A DNA stretch of 64,000 nucleotides, taken from assembly GCA_000824805.1 (NCBI GenBank), contig CCNA01000060.1, positions 186,001-250,000 on the forward strand, in the 5' to 3' direction. The stretch comes from Mesorhizobium sp. SOD10. Lineage in GTDB: Bacteria; Pseudomonadota; Alphaproteobacteria; Rhizobiales; Rhizobiaceae. The position numbers were made by a program, and so were the translations under genes. Positions 26,836 to 35,169 of this stretch are shown one piece after another (position 1 is the first letter of the stretch; the number at the start of each line of letters is the position of its first letter). The notes beneath the pieces are model-generated. The model saw nothing but the letters and a program-made list of their open reading frames with translations. It was not told the origin of the DNA and did no database searches.

Positions 26836-27753
26836 CTAGCCGCCGAACCGGCTCAGCCAATGCTTGGCGATGTCGGAGCGCCGGCAGACCCAGATGTCGG
26901 GATGGGACGTGACTTTGTCGAGGAAGCGTTCCAGCCCGATCATCCGCCCAGGCCGGGCGGCCAACCGGCAATGCAACGACACCGTCATCATGCGCGGGGT
27001 CGTCTGGCCTTCCTTCAAAAGCCAGTCGACGCCGTCGCTGACATATTCGAAGAACTGGCTGCCGGTCTCGAGACCGGAGCCGCGCGAAAAACGGCTGTCG
27101 TTGTTGTCGAAGCTGTGCGGCACGACGAGGTGCCGCTTGGCGCCGACCTCGACGAAATAGGGCAAATCGTCATTGTAGTCGTCGCAGTCGAACAGGAAGC
27201 CGCCATGCTCGACCACCAGCCGCCTTGTGTTGAGGCTTGGCCGGCCGGTGTACCAGCCCGCCGGATCGATGCCGGTGACCTTCCGCACCGTATCCACCGT
27301 CATGGCGATATGCTGGCGCTCTTCCTCGTCGCTGAGCGGCGCATAGTCGATCCAGCGCCAGCCATGGCAGACAATGTCGCTGCCGAGTCCTGCGATCGCC
27401 TTGCCGGCGGCCGGATTGAGCTCCAGCGCGCGCCCGACAATATAGAAGGTCGGGATGACGCCCTTGTCCCGGAACAGCGAGACGAGCCGCCAGACGCCGA
27501 CGCGCGAGCCGTATTCGTAGAGCGATTCCATGTTGCGGTTGCGCAAGCCCGGCACCGCGGGCGCGACAGCAAGGTCGGACAGGATCGTTTCGGAAACGCC
27601 GTCGCCTTCGCCGATCGAGTATTCCGCGCCTTCCTCGTAGTTGACGACGATGTTGAGCGCCAGTTTCGCGCCGCCCGGCCACTCGGCCTGCGGAGGCCGC
27701 TCGCCATAGCCGATGAAATCGCGGGCGGGCAGATATGGCGCGTCTGACGTCAT
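26836..27753 (-). CDS. PuuE-like polysaccharide deacetylase family protein (allantoinase-type)
   Basis: A 305-residue NodB-fold protein closely resembling PuuE, the metal-poor allantoinase of Pseudomonas, in RDFIGYGERPP, NYEEGAE, NMESLYEYGSRVGVWRL, CHGWRWIDY, WYTGRPSLNTRRLV and SLHCRLAARPGRM. PuuE opens the hydantoin ring of allantoin, so this is a second predicted cyclic-ureide hydrolase in the locus. GAGGGGA lies 6 bases before the ATG at 27753. It follows the aminotransferase gene on the same strand after 22 bases. Activity on allantoin itself is not assured; the family also acts on other cyclic amides. Confidence 0.82.
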   Translation of the reverse strand: MTSDAPYLPARDFIGYGERPPQAEWPGGAKLALNIVVNYEEGAEYSIGEGDGVSETILSDLAVAPAVPGLRNRNMESLYEYGSRVGVWRLVSLFRDKGVIPTFYIVGRALELNPAAGKAIAGLGSDIVCHGWRWIDYAPLSDEEERQHIAMTVDTVRKVTGIDPAGWYTGRPSLNTRRLVVEHGGFLFDCDDYNDDLPYFVEVGAKRHLVVPHSFDNNDSRFSRGSGLETGSQFFEYVSDGVDWLLKEGQTTPRMMTVSLHCRLAARPGRMIGLERFLDKVTSHPDIWVCRRSDIAKHWLSRFGG

Positions 27754-27775
27754 GAAATCCCCTCGGATGAAGCCC

Positions 27776-28852
27776 TTACCAGCATTGCCGGCCGCGTAGG
27801 GCGGTCAGGATATGCAGCGCGCGGTCCATGACGTCCTGCGGTCCGATCGTGATGCGCAGGCAGTCGGTGAGGCCGTAACCGGAGAGGCCGCGCACGATGA
27901 TGTCGGCGCCCCGCAGGGCATTGTCGGCCGCCGTCGTCGCCGCGGCGTCGGCAAAGCGCACCAGCACGAAATTGGTCCGGCTCTCGGGAACCTCGTATCC
28001 GGCCGCTCGCAATCCTTGCGCGAAGCGGTCGCGAATGTCCGATGTGCGCGCCACCGTCGCGCGCATATAGGCCTGGTCCTCGATCGCCGCGACGGCCATG
28101 GCGAGGCTCACCGTCGAGACCTGGTTGGAATTCTGCATCTTGCGCGCTTCCGCGGCGATCTGGGGTGCGAACAATCCCCAGCCGATGCGCGCGCCGGCCA
28201 GCCCGTAAGCCTTGGACAGGCTGCGCAGGACGACCGTGTCGCCACGCGCTGCCAGCGCGAAGACGGCCTGCGGATCCTGGTCGTCGAATTCGCCATAGGC
28301 CTGGTCGATCATCAGGAGAACGTCGCCGGGCAGCGCCGAGCGCAGGCGCAGCAGCTCCGCGTTCTTGATGCGCGTGCCGGTCGGATTGCCCGGATTGCAG
28401 ACAAACACAATGCGCGTCGCCGGCGAGAGCGCCGCCAGGACGGCGTCGATCGAGACTTCAAAGCCGTGCTCCTCCGCCTTGACATAGGTCGCCCCGACAC
28501 GGGCTGCCGCTGAGGCGGCGAAATTATAGGCATAGTCCGTGCCGAGCACGTCCGCCCCGGGACCGGCGAAGGCCGCGATGGTGCAGGCGATCAGCTCCAT
28601 CGAGCCCGCGCCGCACAGGATAAGATCGCGCTCGACCCCATAGGTCCTGGCGATCGCATCGCGCAGCAAGGTCCAGTCCGGGTCCGGATAAAGGTGGCTG
28701 CGCGCCACGGCCTCACGGCCGGCTTCGATCGCCTTCGGGCTGGGCGGGAAAGCGCTCTCGTTCTGCGCCAGCGTCGGCCGGTCGTAACCTCCGAAATTCG
28801 CCAGCGCGAAAGCGGACATGGCCTCGATATGGGCGGCGGCTTTCAAGGGCAC
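27776..28852 (-). CDS. HisC-like PLP-dependent aminotransferase
   Basis: A 358-residue class I/II aminotransferase of the histidinol-phosphate aminotransferase type. It shows CNPGNPTGT, the PLP-binding lysine in SLSKAYGLAGARIGW and the C-terminal LRITIG segment. The start is taken as GTG at 28852; an ATG at 28819 (MSAFALANFGGY) is nearly as good, and neither has a strong ribosome site. No other histidine genes lie nearby, so a catabolic transamination with the preceding locus is more likely than histidine synthesis. Confidence 0.83.
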   Translation of the reverse strand: MPLKAAAHIEAMSAFALANFGGYDRPTLAQNESAFPPSPKAIEAGREAVARSHLYPDPDWTLLRDAIARTYGVERDLILCGAGSMELIACTIAAFAGPGADVLGTDYAYNFAASAAARVGATYVKAEEHGFEVSIDAVLAALSPATRIVFVCNPGNPTGTRIKNAELLRLRSALPGDVLLMIDQAYGEFDDQDPQAVFALAARGDTVVLRSLSKAYGLAGARIGWGLFAPQIAAEARKMQNSNQVSTVSLAMAVAAIEDQAYMRATVARTSDIRDRFAQGLRAAGYEVPESRTNFVLVRFADAAATTAADNALRGADIIVRGLSGYGLTDCLRITIGPQDVMDRALHILTALRGRQCW

Positions 28853-29266
28853 GGTATAAAGGTCCGGCTTCGGCTGTCGGCAAGGTGTCGCGCAGTGAGG
28901 CTAAGGCAGGGCGACCAAGCCGCAAAGCAAAATTCGCCGGTGCAATGGCTAGGGGAATCTGGCCCATGCAGGAAGAAATGGACCTGTGCCCGTAAGGCGA
29001 GCGGCCCGGCAAGCCAGCTCAGGAAAGGCTGCCGGGCCGGTTGGCGGGGCGTTGCACTAAAACATACGCCCGCACTGGCAACGCCGGATTTATATCCATG
29101 CCAGCCAAGGCAGTCCGTCATCCGAATGCAGGATCCTTCCTTACCGATTCGTAAGGTTTGCCTATCAGCCCTGCTCGAGGCATGGCCTGCAAATGGATGA
29201 TGGCCCGTCGTGGGGCGAGCTATAGGATCGTTAGGTTACGACCGAAACCTCGCGGAGGGGCTGCTC
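28853..29266. other. Non-coding stretch at the left edge of the accessory region
   Basis: No convincing gene is seen. Two inverted repeats stand out: a 10-base perfect stem CGGCCCGGCA (29002-29011) / TGCCGGGCCG (29030-29039), and a small stem CCTTAC / GTAAGG at 29139-29156. Base composition becomes more AT-rich from here. Confidence 0.6.
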
Positions 29267-29497
29267 ATGCAGTCTCCGATAGAAAAGAACAAAAACCCAG
29301 CTCGGCCGTTGCCGGGCGAAGCGGAACGTCGGGCGAGGCTCCAAAAAATGAAAGGGCTGCGCTGCCTGCGATCTTACAGCTCGTGCCTTCGGTTCGACCC
29401 AAGCGCCCAGTTTCACGAAATGATCGATTGTACCGCGCTGCTGGAATGGTCGAATGAAGGTGACGGCGAGCGGTGGAGGCGAGCTGCCGCTCCCTAG
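29267..29497 (+). CDS. Possible small protein, unknown
   Basis: A 76-residue reading frame starting MQSPIEKNKNPARPLPG, with GGAGGGG 6 bases before its ATG. It is basic, without signal peptide or membrane segment, and I do not recognise it. The ribosome site is the main support; codon use is not clearly gene-like. Confidence 0.3.
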   Translation: MQSPIEKNKNPARPLPGEAERRARLQKMKGLRCLRSYSSCLRFDPSAQFHEMIDCTALLEWSNEGDGERWRRAAAP

Positions 29498-29645
29498 CAG
29501 CATGTCTCCCGAGCTTCGCGCCGGCGCCGCCGGCCGTTACCTGGCAAGCAACGTGAACGCTTGCGATTGGATGAGGCCATTTCGCAATAGGAACATTCAA
29601 GCCCGGTTATCGTTGGCAGTTCTGTTCGACCGTAGGACAAGCTCA

Positions 29646-29813
29646 ATGGAACCTAAATCATCGCGCGATCTGCCCGGCCCCAAGCCCCGCAAGGACAAGC
29701 AACGCGAAACCCGAAATGCTGCTGCCAAAACCCCCGACAAGACCAATGACTGGGACCGGAACAAGGTCCATGGAGATGGGGACAGCATCGGGATCGAAGA
29801 AGACGAGGCCTAG
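29646..29813 (+). CDS. Small hydrophilic protein, unknown
   Basis: A 55-residue highly charged protein starting MEPKSSRDLPGPKPRKDKQR and ending in an acidic tail (IGIEEDEA). A weak AGGA lies about 11 bases upstream. The split into a basic N-half and acidic C-half suggests an unstructured peptide of the kind often found in rhizobial genomes. I do not recognise a family, and no function is proposed. Confidence 0.45.
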   Translation: MEPKSSRDLPGPKPRKDKQRETRNAAAKTPDKTNDWDRNKVHGDGDSIGIEEDEA

Positions 29814-30236
29814 GGCGTTTTACCGTTCCACGGAAAACGGCGCAGCGCTCCATCTCTTTCTTGTTACGCGATTCCGGACGGAAGCTACGGGGAGGTCGCC
29901 GAGCCTGATTGCTTGCTCTAGCCGGCGACGACAGCGGCCGTCACCTCCAAAACAAGCGGCCCGGCAAGGCTGGCGGGGTAGAACCAGTCACGCCGGGCCT
30001 GACCAGCAAGGCTCGCAACGCTCCAGCTGAATCGAGCTTATCAGCCCGATCAAGGGTTCTCGCCATACAAACGGAGGACGCTCAGCCCATCCGTGGTGAG
30101 CCAAGACCCGCCTTGCCAAATAAGTCGCGAGGGAGTCCTTGAAAATCCATATGCTTTGGAAACTTGGCTCCCCGGGCCGCCGAAACTGCGAACTATGAAC
30201 TGCCGATTGCCCTCAAAACTCCGCCAGAGCCTTCCC
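29814..30236. other. Non-coding stretch with hairpin and left att-like repeat
   Basis: No supported gene. It holds an 8-base stem GGCCCGGC (29958-29965) / GCCGGGCC (29992-29999), a short segment at 29868-29882 (CGATTCCGGACGGA) resembling half of the intergenic palindrome family, and the tRNA-derived repeat at 30165-30179. Confidence 0.6.
30165..30179. repeat. att-like direct repeat of the tRNA-Asn 3' end
   Basis: Exact 15-base match to 35170-35184 within the tRNA-Asn gene; the match stops on both sides. Interpreted as the distal attachment-site copy of the putative element. Confidence 0.6.
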
Positions 30237-30629
30237 TCAACATTCGAAAGCAGCCTTCGCGAGCGTCGATCTTTGGGCCGCGTAGTTCGGCGCAACCATA
30301 GGGTAGTCGCGCTTCAATCCCCGCTTTTCGCGGTATTCGTTGGGAGTGAGCCCGCAGTGTACCGCGAGATGACGTTTCAGCGATTTAAATTTCTTCCCGT
30401 CTTCCAGGCAGATTATGAAATCCGGTGTCACCGACCTTTTCGGATTTATGGCGGGTTCCTGTTTAGGCGGCTCGGCCACATTTGGCTGACCAAGGCCTGA
30501 CGAATGAATCGACGCGATGAGGTCTGGCAACCCAGCGACGGGCAGGGCATTTTGGCTGACATAGGCAGAGACAATGTCGGCCGTCAGCCCGACTAGATCG
30601 GCTGTCACGCCTTGGTTTTGATCGCTCAA
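30237..30629 (-). CDS. MucR/Ros-family transcriptional regulator, altered zinc site
   Basis: A 130-residue protein with the MucR/Ros layout: an N-terminal helical part (LTADIVSAYVSQNALP), a central zinc-finger-like region and the tail EYREKRGLKRDYPMVAPNYA. These proteins bind AT-rich promoters and control exopolysaccharide, motility and symbiosis genes. The finger reads C74-x2-D77-x9-H87-x3-H91-C92, so the usual second cysteine is Asp and the residue after the last histidine is Cys. I choose the TTG start at 30629 because AGGAG lies exactly 7 bases upstream and no ATG is suitable. It lies just inside the left att-like repeat. Confidence 0.82.
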   Translation of the reverse strand: MSDQNQGVTADLVGLTADIVSAYVSQNALPVAGLPDLIASIHSSGLGQPNVAEPPKQEPAINPKRSVTPDFIICLEDGKKFKSLKRHLAVHCGLTPNEYREKRGLKRDYPMVAPNYAAQRSTLAKAAFEC

Positions 30630-30702
30630 GTCTTCGCTCCTGGTATCGGATCAGTGCGCTTCGCCATGTTGTATATCGATAAATCACCACCGGAGCTGTA
30701 AG

Positions 30703-31229
30703 ATGAGGCTTTGGCGGGAGGCAACCCTAGCGGGTGTCCAATTCGCGGTGATCCGCATCTCGCTGACCTATGTCGACGAGATCATCCTGGGCTACAACAT
30801 CCGCAACGACTCGTCCTCGCCCTTCGAGACCGCCCGGCAGGGCGTCGTGCTCTACGCCCAGAAGGGCATGACGATGGTCACGAACGCGGTCTGGCTGGCG
30901 CTGATCCTGTGGGGCGTCACCTTCGTCATCTTCCTGCTCATGCTGGCTCCGGCGGGCGCGGTCGTCTACCTCCTGCCAGGCCATTTAAGCGGCTGGGGCT
31001 TCGTGCTGGCAATCGTCTTTGCCTGGGCGCTGAAGGCGGCTTTCGTGGAGCCCTTCGCCATCGCCTCGCTGATGCAAGTCTATTTCGAGGCGATCGAGGG
31101 CCAAGCGCCGAACCCCGAATGGGACCTAGGCTCTCCGAAGCGTCGCGCCAGTTCCGCCAGTTGAAGAACAAGGCGATGTTGTCTTCCAGCGAAAGGCCGG
31201 CCGGGACTGCGCCGCAACCGAGCATATGA
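30703..31229 (+). pseudogene. Membrane protein fragment with a late frameshift
   Basis: The frame from 30703 gives 153 residues with two strong hydrophobic segments (LALILWGVTFVIFLLMLAPA and GFVLAIVFAWALKAAF) and reads like the C-terminal part of a longer rhizobial membrane protein. Near 31127 the frame shifts: the natural continuation RLSEASRQFRQLKNKAM lies in another frame, reaching a stop at 31229. GGAG 7 bases before the ATG could allow translation of the fragment. I do not know the function of the parent family. Confidence 0.6.
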
Positions 31230-31445
31230 GGCGTGTCTCGTTAAAACCGAGGCGCTCCTCGCTGCCCGCAACGGATAGTGCTACCCGTTTCCACCACCGA
31301 CGAAGAGAGCGGCCACCTCATACTCTCGCAGCGCCGCAGCACGAGCGACGAAATCGAATGTTACGCAACGGCTGGTTTTGATAATCTAAAGGCGGACTGC
31401 CACGTTCCGATCCCAAAACGATCGTTGCACGGTTTTTATCTCCGA

Positions 31446-31736
31446 CTAGTTCGAAATCCAGGGACAGCGCTCAGGCGGCGGCTGATGACCGGCCGGGTGG
31501 TTATGATCCCATTTCTTGCACTCACCGGGCGGTGGCAAATGGCCCTTCGGAATCCCGGATAAGTGCTGAAGACGTCTACCGTTTTTGTCGCGATCATGAC
31601 GCCGGGGATAATCAACGTCTGACCGATGCTTCCAAACTCGATGGCCACTTTCGTCCTTCCACGGATCGGCAGCAGAAAAGCCAGTGCTGCCAGCGACGGT
31701 CATAAGAGTGGCCAGCAGGGGAATCAGTATGCGCAT
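31446..31736 (-). CDS. Small exported protein with HLPPPGEC motif
   Basis: A 96-residue protein with an N-terminal signal (MRILIPLLATLMTVAGSTGF), a basic middle and the tail GIPKGHLPPPGECKKW then HQPPPERC. The paired GHLPPPGEC / GHQPPPxxC pattern is one I have seen in many small exported proteins of proteobacteria, with no known function. AAGGAGG lies 8 bases before the ATG at 31736, which settles the start. The two Cys could form a disulphide in the periplasm. Confidence 0.75.
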   Translation of the reverse strand: MRILIPLLATLMTVAGSTGFSAADPWKDESGHRVWKHRSDVDYPRRHDRDKNGRRLQHLSGIPKGHLPPPGECKKWDHNHPAGHQPPPERCPWISN

Positions 31737-32109
31737 TGTCGAAGCCTCCTTGCCCCCGTGTAGTGCGGCATGAAACATACACCCGGCTACGCGTCGTGCC
31801 GCAGCTCTTTAGCCGACTTTCTGCGGAGGACCCGGTCTGATAGCAACTGTTCGAGTTTCGCCTCGTCCGTCGTCCCGGCAGCGTAAAGGGGACAGAAAGC
31901 AGAGTCCGCTGCTCGCGTTCGTCCTGCTCTTCGTTCGGAGCTCTGGTACGGTCGAATATCCTACCGAGCATCGTCTCATAGAGAACGTCAATCAGGCGGG
32001 ACTTCACCGGCACCGGAGGCGAAAACCAAAGGGGATCGTGCGCGCGCATCATTAAAAGTTGAACGATTAGGTGACGTCGGGTCAATAGGATCGGAACGCA
32101 ACAGGAACC
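31737..32109. other. Non-coding stretch
   Basis: No gene can be supported. A minus-strand open frame here (starting MTRRHLIVQLLMMRAHDPLW) has no ribosome site and turns into an Arg/Ser-rich shadow. Confidence 0.5.
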
Positions 32110-32162
32110 GGGCGGCCCGGCCCGCTCATCGAGATGACACTGGATTTGCGGGCCGGGCGCCC
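32110..32162 (-). terminator. GC-rich hairpin after a small gene
   Basis: Arms GGGCGGCCCGGCCCGC (32110-32125) and GCGGGCCGGGCGCCC (32148-32162) pair over 15 bases with one bulged G and a 22-base loop. It begins 8 bases beyond the stop of the 68-residue minus-strand gene, so it is probably that gene's 3' end, though no T-run follows. Confidence 0.55.
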
Positions 32163-32169
32163 AATAGAG

Positions 32170-32376
32170 CTAGAGTTGCCCAGTCCAGCCTATCTTTTCA
32201 AGTTCCGCTGACAGCTGATCGGGCTCACTCACGCCGCGCCTGAAAAGGCACATGACCTTGAGTGCAATCGCCTCGCGCTCGCTCTCGTGGACAATTCGAT
32301 GTTTGGCGCAATAGTCGTTGAAAACTCTCGCAAGCGTTTCCAGTTCGGCGGAATCCGCGACACCATATGGCAACAT
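32170..32376 (-). CDS. Small conserved-looking protein, unknown
   Basis: A 68-residue soluble protein starting MLPYGVADSAELETLARVFN and ending in LSAELEKIGWTGQL. It is helical and acidic, without Cys pairs or membrane segments. A very strong ribosome site (GAGGAGGGAGG) precedes the ATG. Similar small proteins are familiar to me from rhizobial genomes, without an assigned role. A GC-rich hairpin follows its stop. Confidence 0.7.
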   Translation of the reverse strand: MLPYGVADSAELETLARVFNDYCAKHRIVHESEREAIALKVMCLFRRGVSEPDQLSAELEKIGWTGQL

Positions 32377-32505
32377 GCCTACCTCCCTCCTCGGGGCGAA
32401 AGCATGATGACCGCTCCCAAGCGTCCGCTTGCCTCTACCTTGGTGCGGACGACATCAGGATGATACTCCTGAAATGTGTCATGCCCGAGTCAATTCGATG
32501 CGACG

Positions 32506-32607
32506 CTAGGAAAGCAAAAGTCCGGCGACGAGCACGGTCAGGACAAGCGAGGCGGGGACTGCAAGAAGCCAACGAGCTTCCAAAACACTGTTCCGAGGAT
32601 CTTCCAT
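32506..32607 (-). CDS. 33-residue single-pass membrane miniprotein
   Basis: A tiny reading frame beginning MEDPRNSVLEARWLL and continuing into one hydrophobic helix (VPASLVLTVLVAGLLLS) that runs to the stop. AGGAG lies 8 bases before the ATG. The amphipathic, charged N-terminus followed by a single membrane helix is typical of membrane-associated miniproteins that modulate transporters or kinases, but there is no evidence for a partner here. Confidence 0.5.
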   Translation of the reverse strand: MEDPRNSVLEARWLLAVPASLVLTVLVAGLLLS

Positions 32608-32752
32608 ATTTATCGCTCCTAGTCTGCTTTGAGCGTACCTCCGCCAACGCCGGAGCCTCTGCTTGCGCTCAACCGCCCAGCGGGAGCTTCCGGCGTTTGG
32701 TCAACGGAAGGTCTGAGTGATCGTTCCGAGCGACGGTACCCAGTCGGCTATC

Positions 32753-32914
32753 GGTTCCGACTGGAGTCGGACCTCAAATTGCATAGGTCCCACGACTGAA
32801 ACATACAGCCCGCTATCTCGTTTGGCTCCCTGACTGTCGATTTGAGTCCCTTCATCGTCAGTCAAGTTGCCAAAACTAACACCCGCTGCTCCTGCGATGC
32901 GGCGGGTGTTTTTT
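32753..32914 (+). ncRNA. Candidate structured small RNA with intrinsic terminator
   Basis: Three successive hairpins lie in an otherwise empty stretch. The first pairs GGTTCCGAC with GTCGGACC with one bulge (32753-32773). The second pairs TGACTGTCGAT (32831-32841) with ATCGTCAGTCA (32854-32864), 11 pairs with one mismatch. The third is AACACCCGC / GCGGGTGTT (32878-32910) followed by six T residues, a classic Rho-independent terminator on the plus strand. No gene ends upstream on this strand, so a small RNA is the simplest reading; a leftover 3' end of a lost gene is the alternative. Confidence 0.42.
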
Positions 32915-33044
32915 GCCTGACAACTCCGGAACGGGCGGAACGCGGCATAACCAAAACCGGGTTTCAGACCGACACTTTCCTAACATGGCACGACAGGCGA
33001 GGTCCGTGGCTCCGATCAACAACGCCTCCAAGGCTTGCGTTCTG

Positions 33045-33642
33045 GATGCGCGGCTTTCGAACAGACGATGCGCGCCGCGGTGGCGGACGATCCGCTGTCG
33101 GCCGAGCTGATGGACGCCATGCTGACGGCGCGCCGCGCTGTGGAGACAATACTGCCGTCGTGAAGATCGTCGCGCGCAATGAGATGTGCCGGCGCTTCGT
33201 GGCCATTCCCGGCGTCGGCCCGGTGACTGCGCTCTCGTTCACGACGGCGATCGAAGACCCGTCGCGCTTCCGCCTCTCGCGCGACGTCGCGGCCTACTTC
33301 GAGCTGACGTCGCGACGCTGGCAATCCGGTTCCACGATCCCCGTCCAGGGGTGCATCTCCAAGGCCGGCGACGCGGACGTCAGGCGCGCGCTCTACGAGG
33401 CGGCGTCGCGTCTGATGATGAAGCCTCAAGGGCTCCGACAAGGTCAAGAGATGGGGCCAAGCTACCGCCAAACGCTCCTGCCCACTGCAAGGCCTGTGTC
33501 GCGGTGGCGCAAGCTGGCGGTGATCATGCAGGCGCTCTGGAGCGACGGCACGTTCCACGTCGACCATCCGGCGGCAAGCCAGGCGGACGCCGGCCGGCGC
33601 ACGCACGACGAGGCCCGCAAGCGACTCGGAGCGCATCGATGA
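33045..33642 (+). pseudogene. IS110-family transposase relic
   Basis: Pieces of an IS110/IS116-type transposase in several frames: VADDPLSAELMDAMLTARR, then CRRFVAIPGVGPVTALSF with EDPSRFRLSRDVAAYF and SKAGDADVRRALYEAAS in a second frame, and RKLAVIMQALWSDGT in a third. The N-terminal DEDD catalytic half is missing, so it cannot encode an active enzyme. No terminal repeats are recognisable, as expected for this family. Confidence 0.75.
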
Positions 33643-33837
33643 GCAGAAGACCGACAGTTCAAGCGCATGGCCCCAACACGCTGATGGACGCCGCAAAGGG
33701 GCGCGTCCGGAGTGCCGGCGCCTGGTTCGGCCATGGCGCCATTCATCCTGACATGAATGCGCGAGCCATCGTGTTACGGTGGTCAGGTTTCGGATTTCCG
33801 ATGTGGCTTAGGGCTGAAACGAAGAGGAGAGATCACC

Positions 33838-34224
33838 ACGACCAGGATCAACCGCCGCGCCTTGCTCGCCCACTCTGGCGCCGCCGTTTTGGGGCCGACA
33901 GTGGCGGCAACGGCTTCTGCCGCAAAGGGAATGCGTCGAGACCTAGTAACAACCGACAAACTGCAGGCGTTGATTGAAGCGCACATGACGGCATACGCCG
34001 CGTTCGGGAAGGCGATTCATAAAGTGGGTGGCAGCAGTGGCGACCACGACAGAGCCAGCCGGCAGGAGGAAAGGACGTTACTGGCCATTTGCGCCTACCC
34101 TGCCGTCAGCGAAGGGGATCGCTTGGCCAAGGCCCGATATCTTTTGAAGATCGAGGCACGGGGCGAACTCGATCTACCAGAACACATTCAGGCTCTTCTG
34201 CGTTCGACAGTTTCGGAGACATGA
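33838..34224 (+). CDS. Twin-arginine-like exported protein, unknown; possible ACG start
   Basis: A 128-residue protein whose N-terminus reads TRINRRALLAHSGAAVLGPT, a Tat-like signal with a hydrophobic stretch to about residue 28. The mature part (KLQALIEAHMTAYAAFGKAI ... LLAICAYPAVSEGD ... YLLKIEARGELDLPEHIQ) resembles small orphan proteins I know from Mesorhizobium. The expected start codon is ACG at 33838, with AGGAGA 7 bases upstream; the nearest ATG upstream (33757) has no ribosome site. The gene may use ACG poorly or may have been inactivated by an ATG to ACG change. Confidence 0.55.
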   Translation, partial: TTRINRRALLAHSGAAVLGPTVAATASAAKGMRRDLVTTDKLQALIEAHMTAYAAFGKAIHKVGGSSGDHDRASRQEERTLLAICAYPAVSEGDRLAKARYLLKIEARGELDLPEHIQALLRSTVSET

Positions 34225-34447
34225 GGCGAAAGCCCGGCCAGTCTCCTTCAGATCATCCGAAACCGCCAACTGACACAGACAGGTTGATGTGACAGCTTAT
34301 GCATGCTTTTGATCTGTGGCGAACCGGTCGTTTCGGCGGACCTGGCGGCCGGTCCGCTGCGCATGAGGAGAGCGGAATCTGGGCGGCAATCGCCTATTCA
34401 AGCCTCGACCGGAAGCACGGCTTCTTCTTAGATCGCGAAGCCCGCAA

Positions 34448-35169
34448 TTGCGAGCGCCCCGATTTGTGAACAGCCCGATGCTTTTGGGTGGCGTCGCCTT
34501 CTGCGAGGATTGCGGAGGTGCAATGACCCTTCGCACCTCGGCAAAGGGCAAACAGTACCGCTTTATACGTGTTGTACGACCGCCCGGCAGGGGCCCACCG
34601 GCTGCGAGGGCCGAACAATTCCCATGGAGAAGCTTGACGAGTTGGTCGCCAGCTATGTGGAACAGCGGCTGTTGAACCCGGCCAGGCTGCAGGAACTGCT
34701 GTCCGGGTTGCTGCAACGAAGGGCAGAGCAAAACGACCGCGAGAAGAACCGGATTGGGATCTGAGACGACAAGCCGCTGATGCTGAGCGGAAGCTAACAC
34801 GACTGTACGAAACGAGCGAAAACAGTCTGGCCGAGTTGACTGATCTGACCCTTAAGAACCGAATTGACGAGATTCGGGATGCCGCCAAAGCCGATGCCGA
34901 ACGCTCGGAGACCCGAAAGAATCAATCGGTCCACATAGTGCCAGAGGCTGTTGCAAAGTTTGCCGAAAGTGCCAAGCAGCGCCGCCGGGATGAGAACGGG
35001 AGTTTCAGGCGCCACCATCTGCAAACGCTGGTGCAGCGAGTTGACGTTGGAGCCGATCCGGATCCTGATCAAGGGATCAAAACTCTCACTCTGTCGAACG
35101 CTCGTCGCGTCAGGCGAAAAGCCTAGAGTGTCCACGGCGGGGCGCGACGTTCGCAGTTTTGTACTGAAA
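34448..35169 (+). pseudogene. Serine recombinase C-terminal relic
   Basis: Remains of a large serine recombinase (zinc-ribbon and coiled-coil parts). CEDCGGAMTLRT lies in one frame, YTCCTTARQGPTGCEGRTIP with MEKLDELVASYVEQRLLNP in a second, LRRQAADAERKLTRLYE with LKNRIDEIRDAAK after a further shift, and KGSKLSLCRTLVAS in the last. At least three frameshifts (about 34565, 34757 and 35050) separate them, and the catalytic domain is absent. The relic runs up to the 3' end of the tRNA-Asn gene, consistent with a tRNA-linked insertion. Confidence 0.78.
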
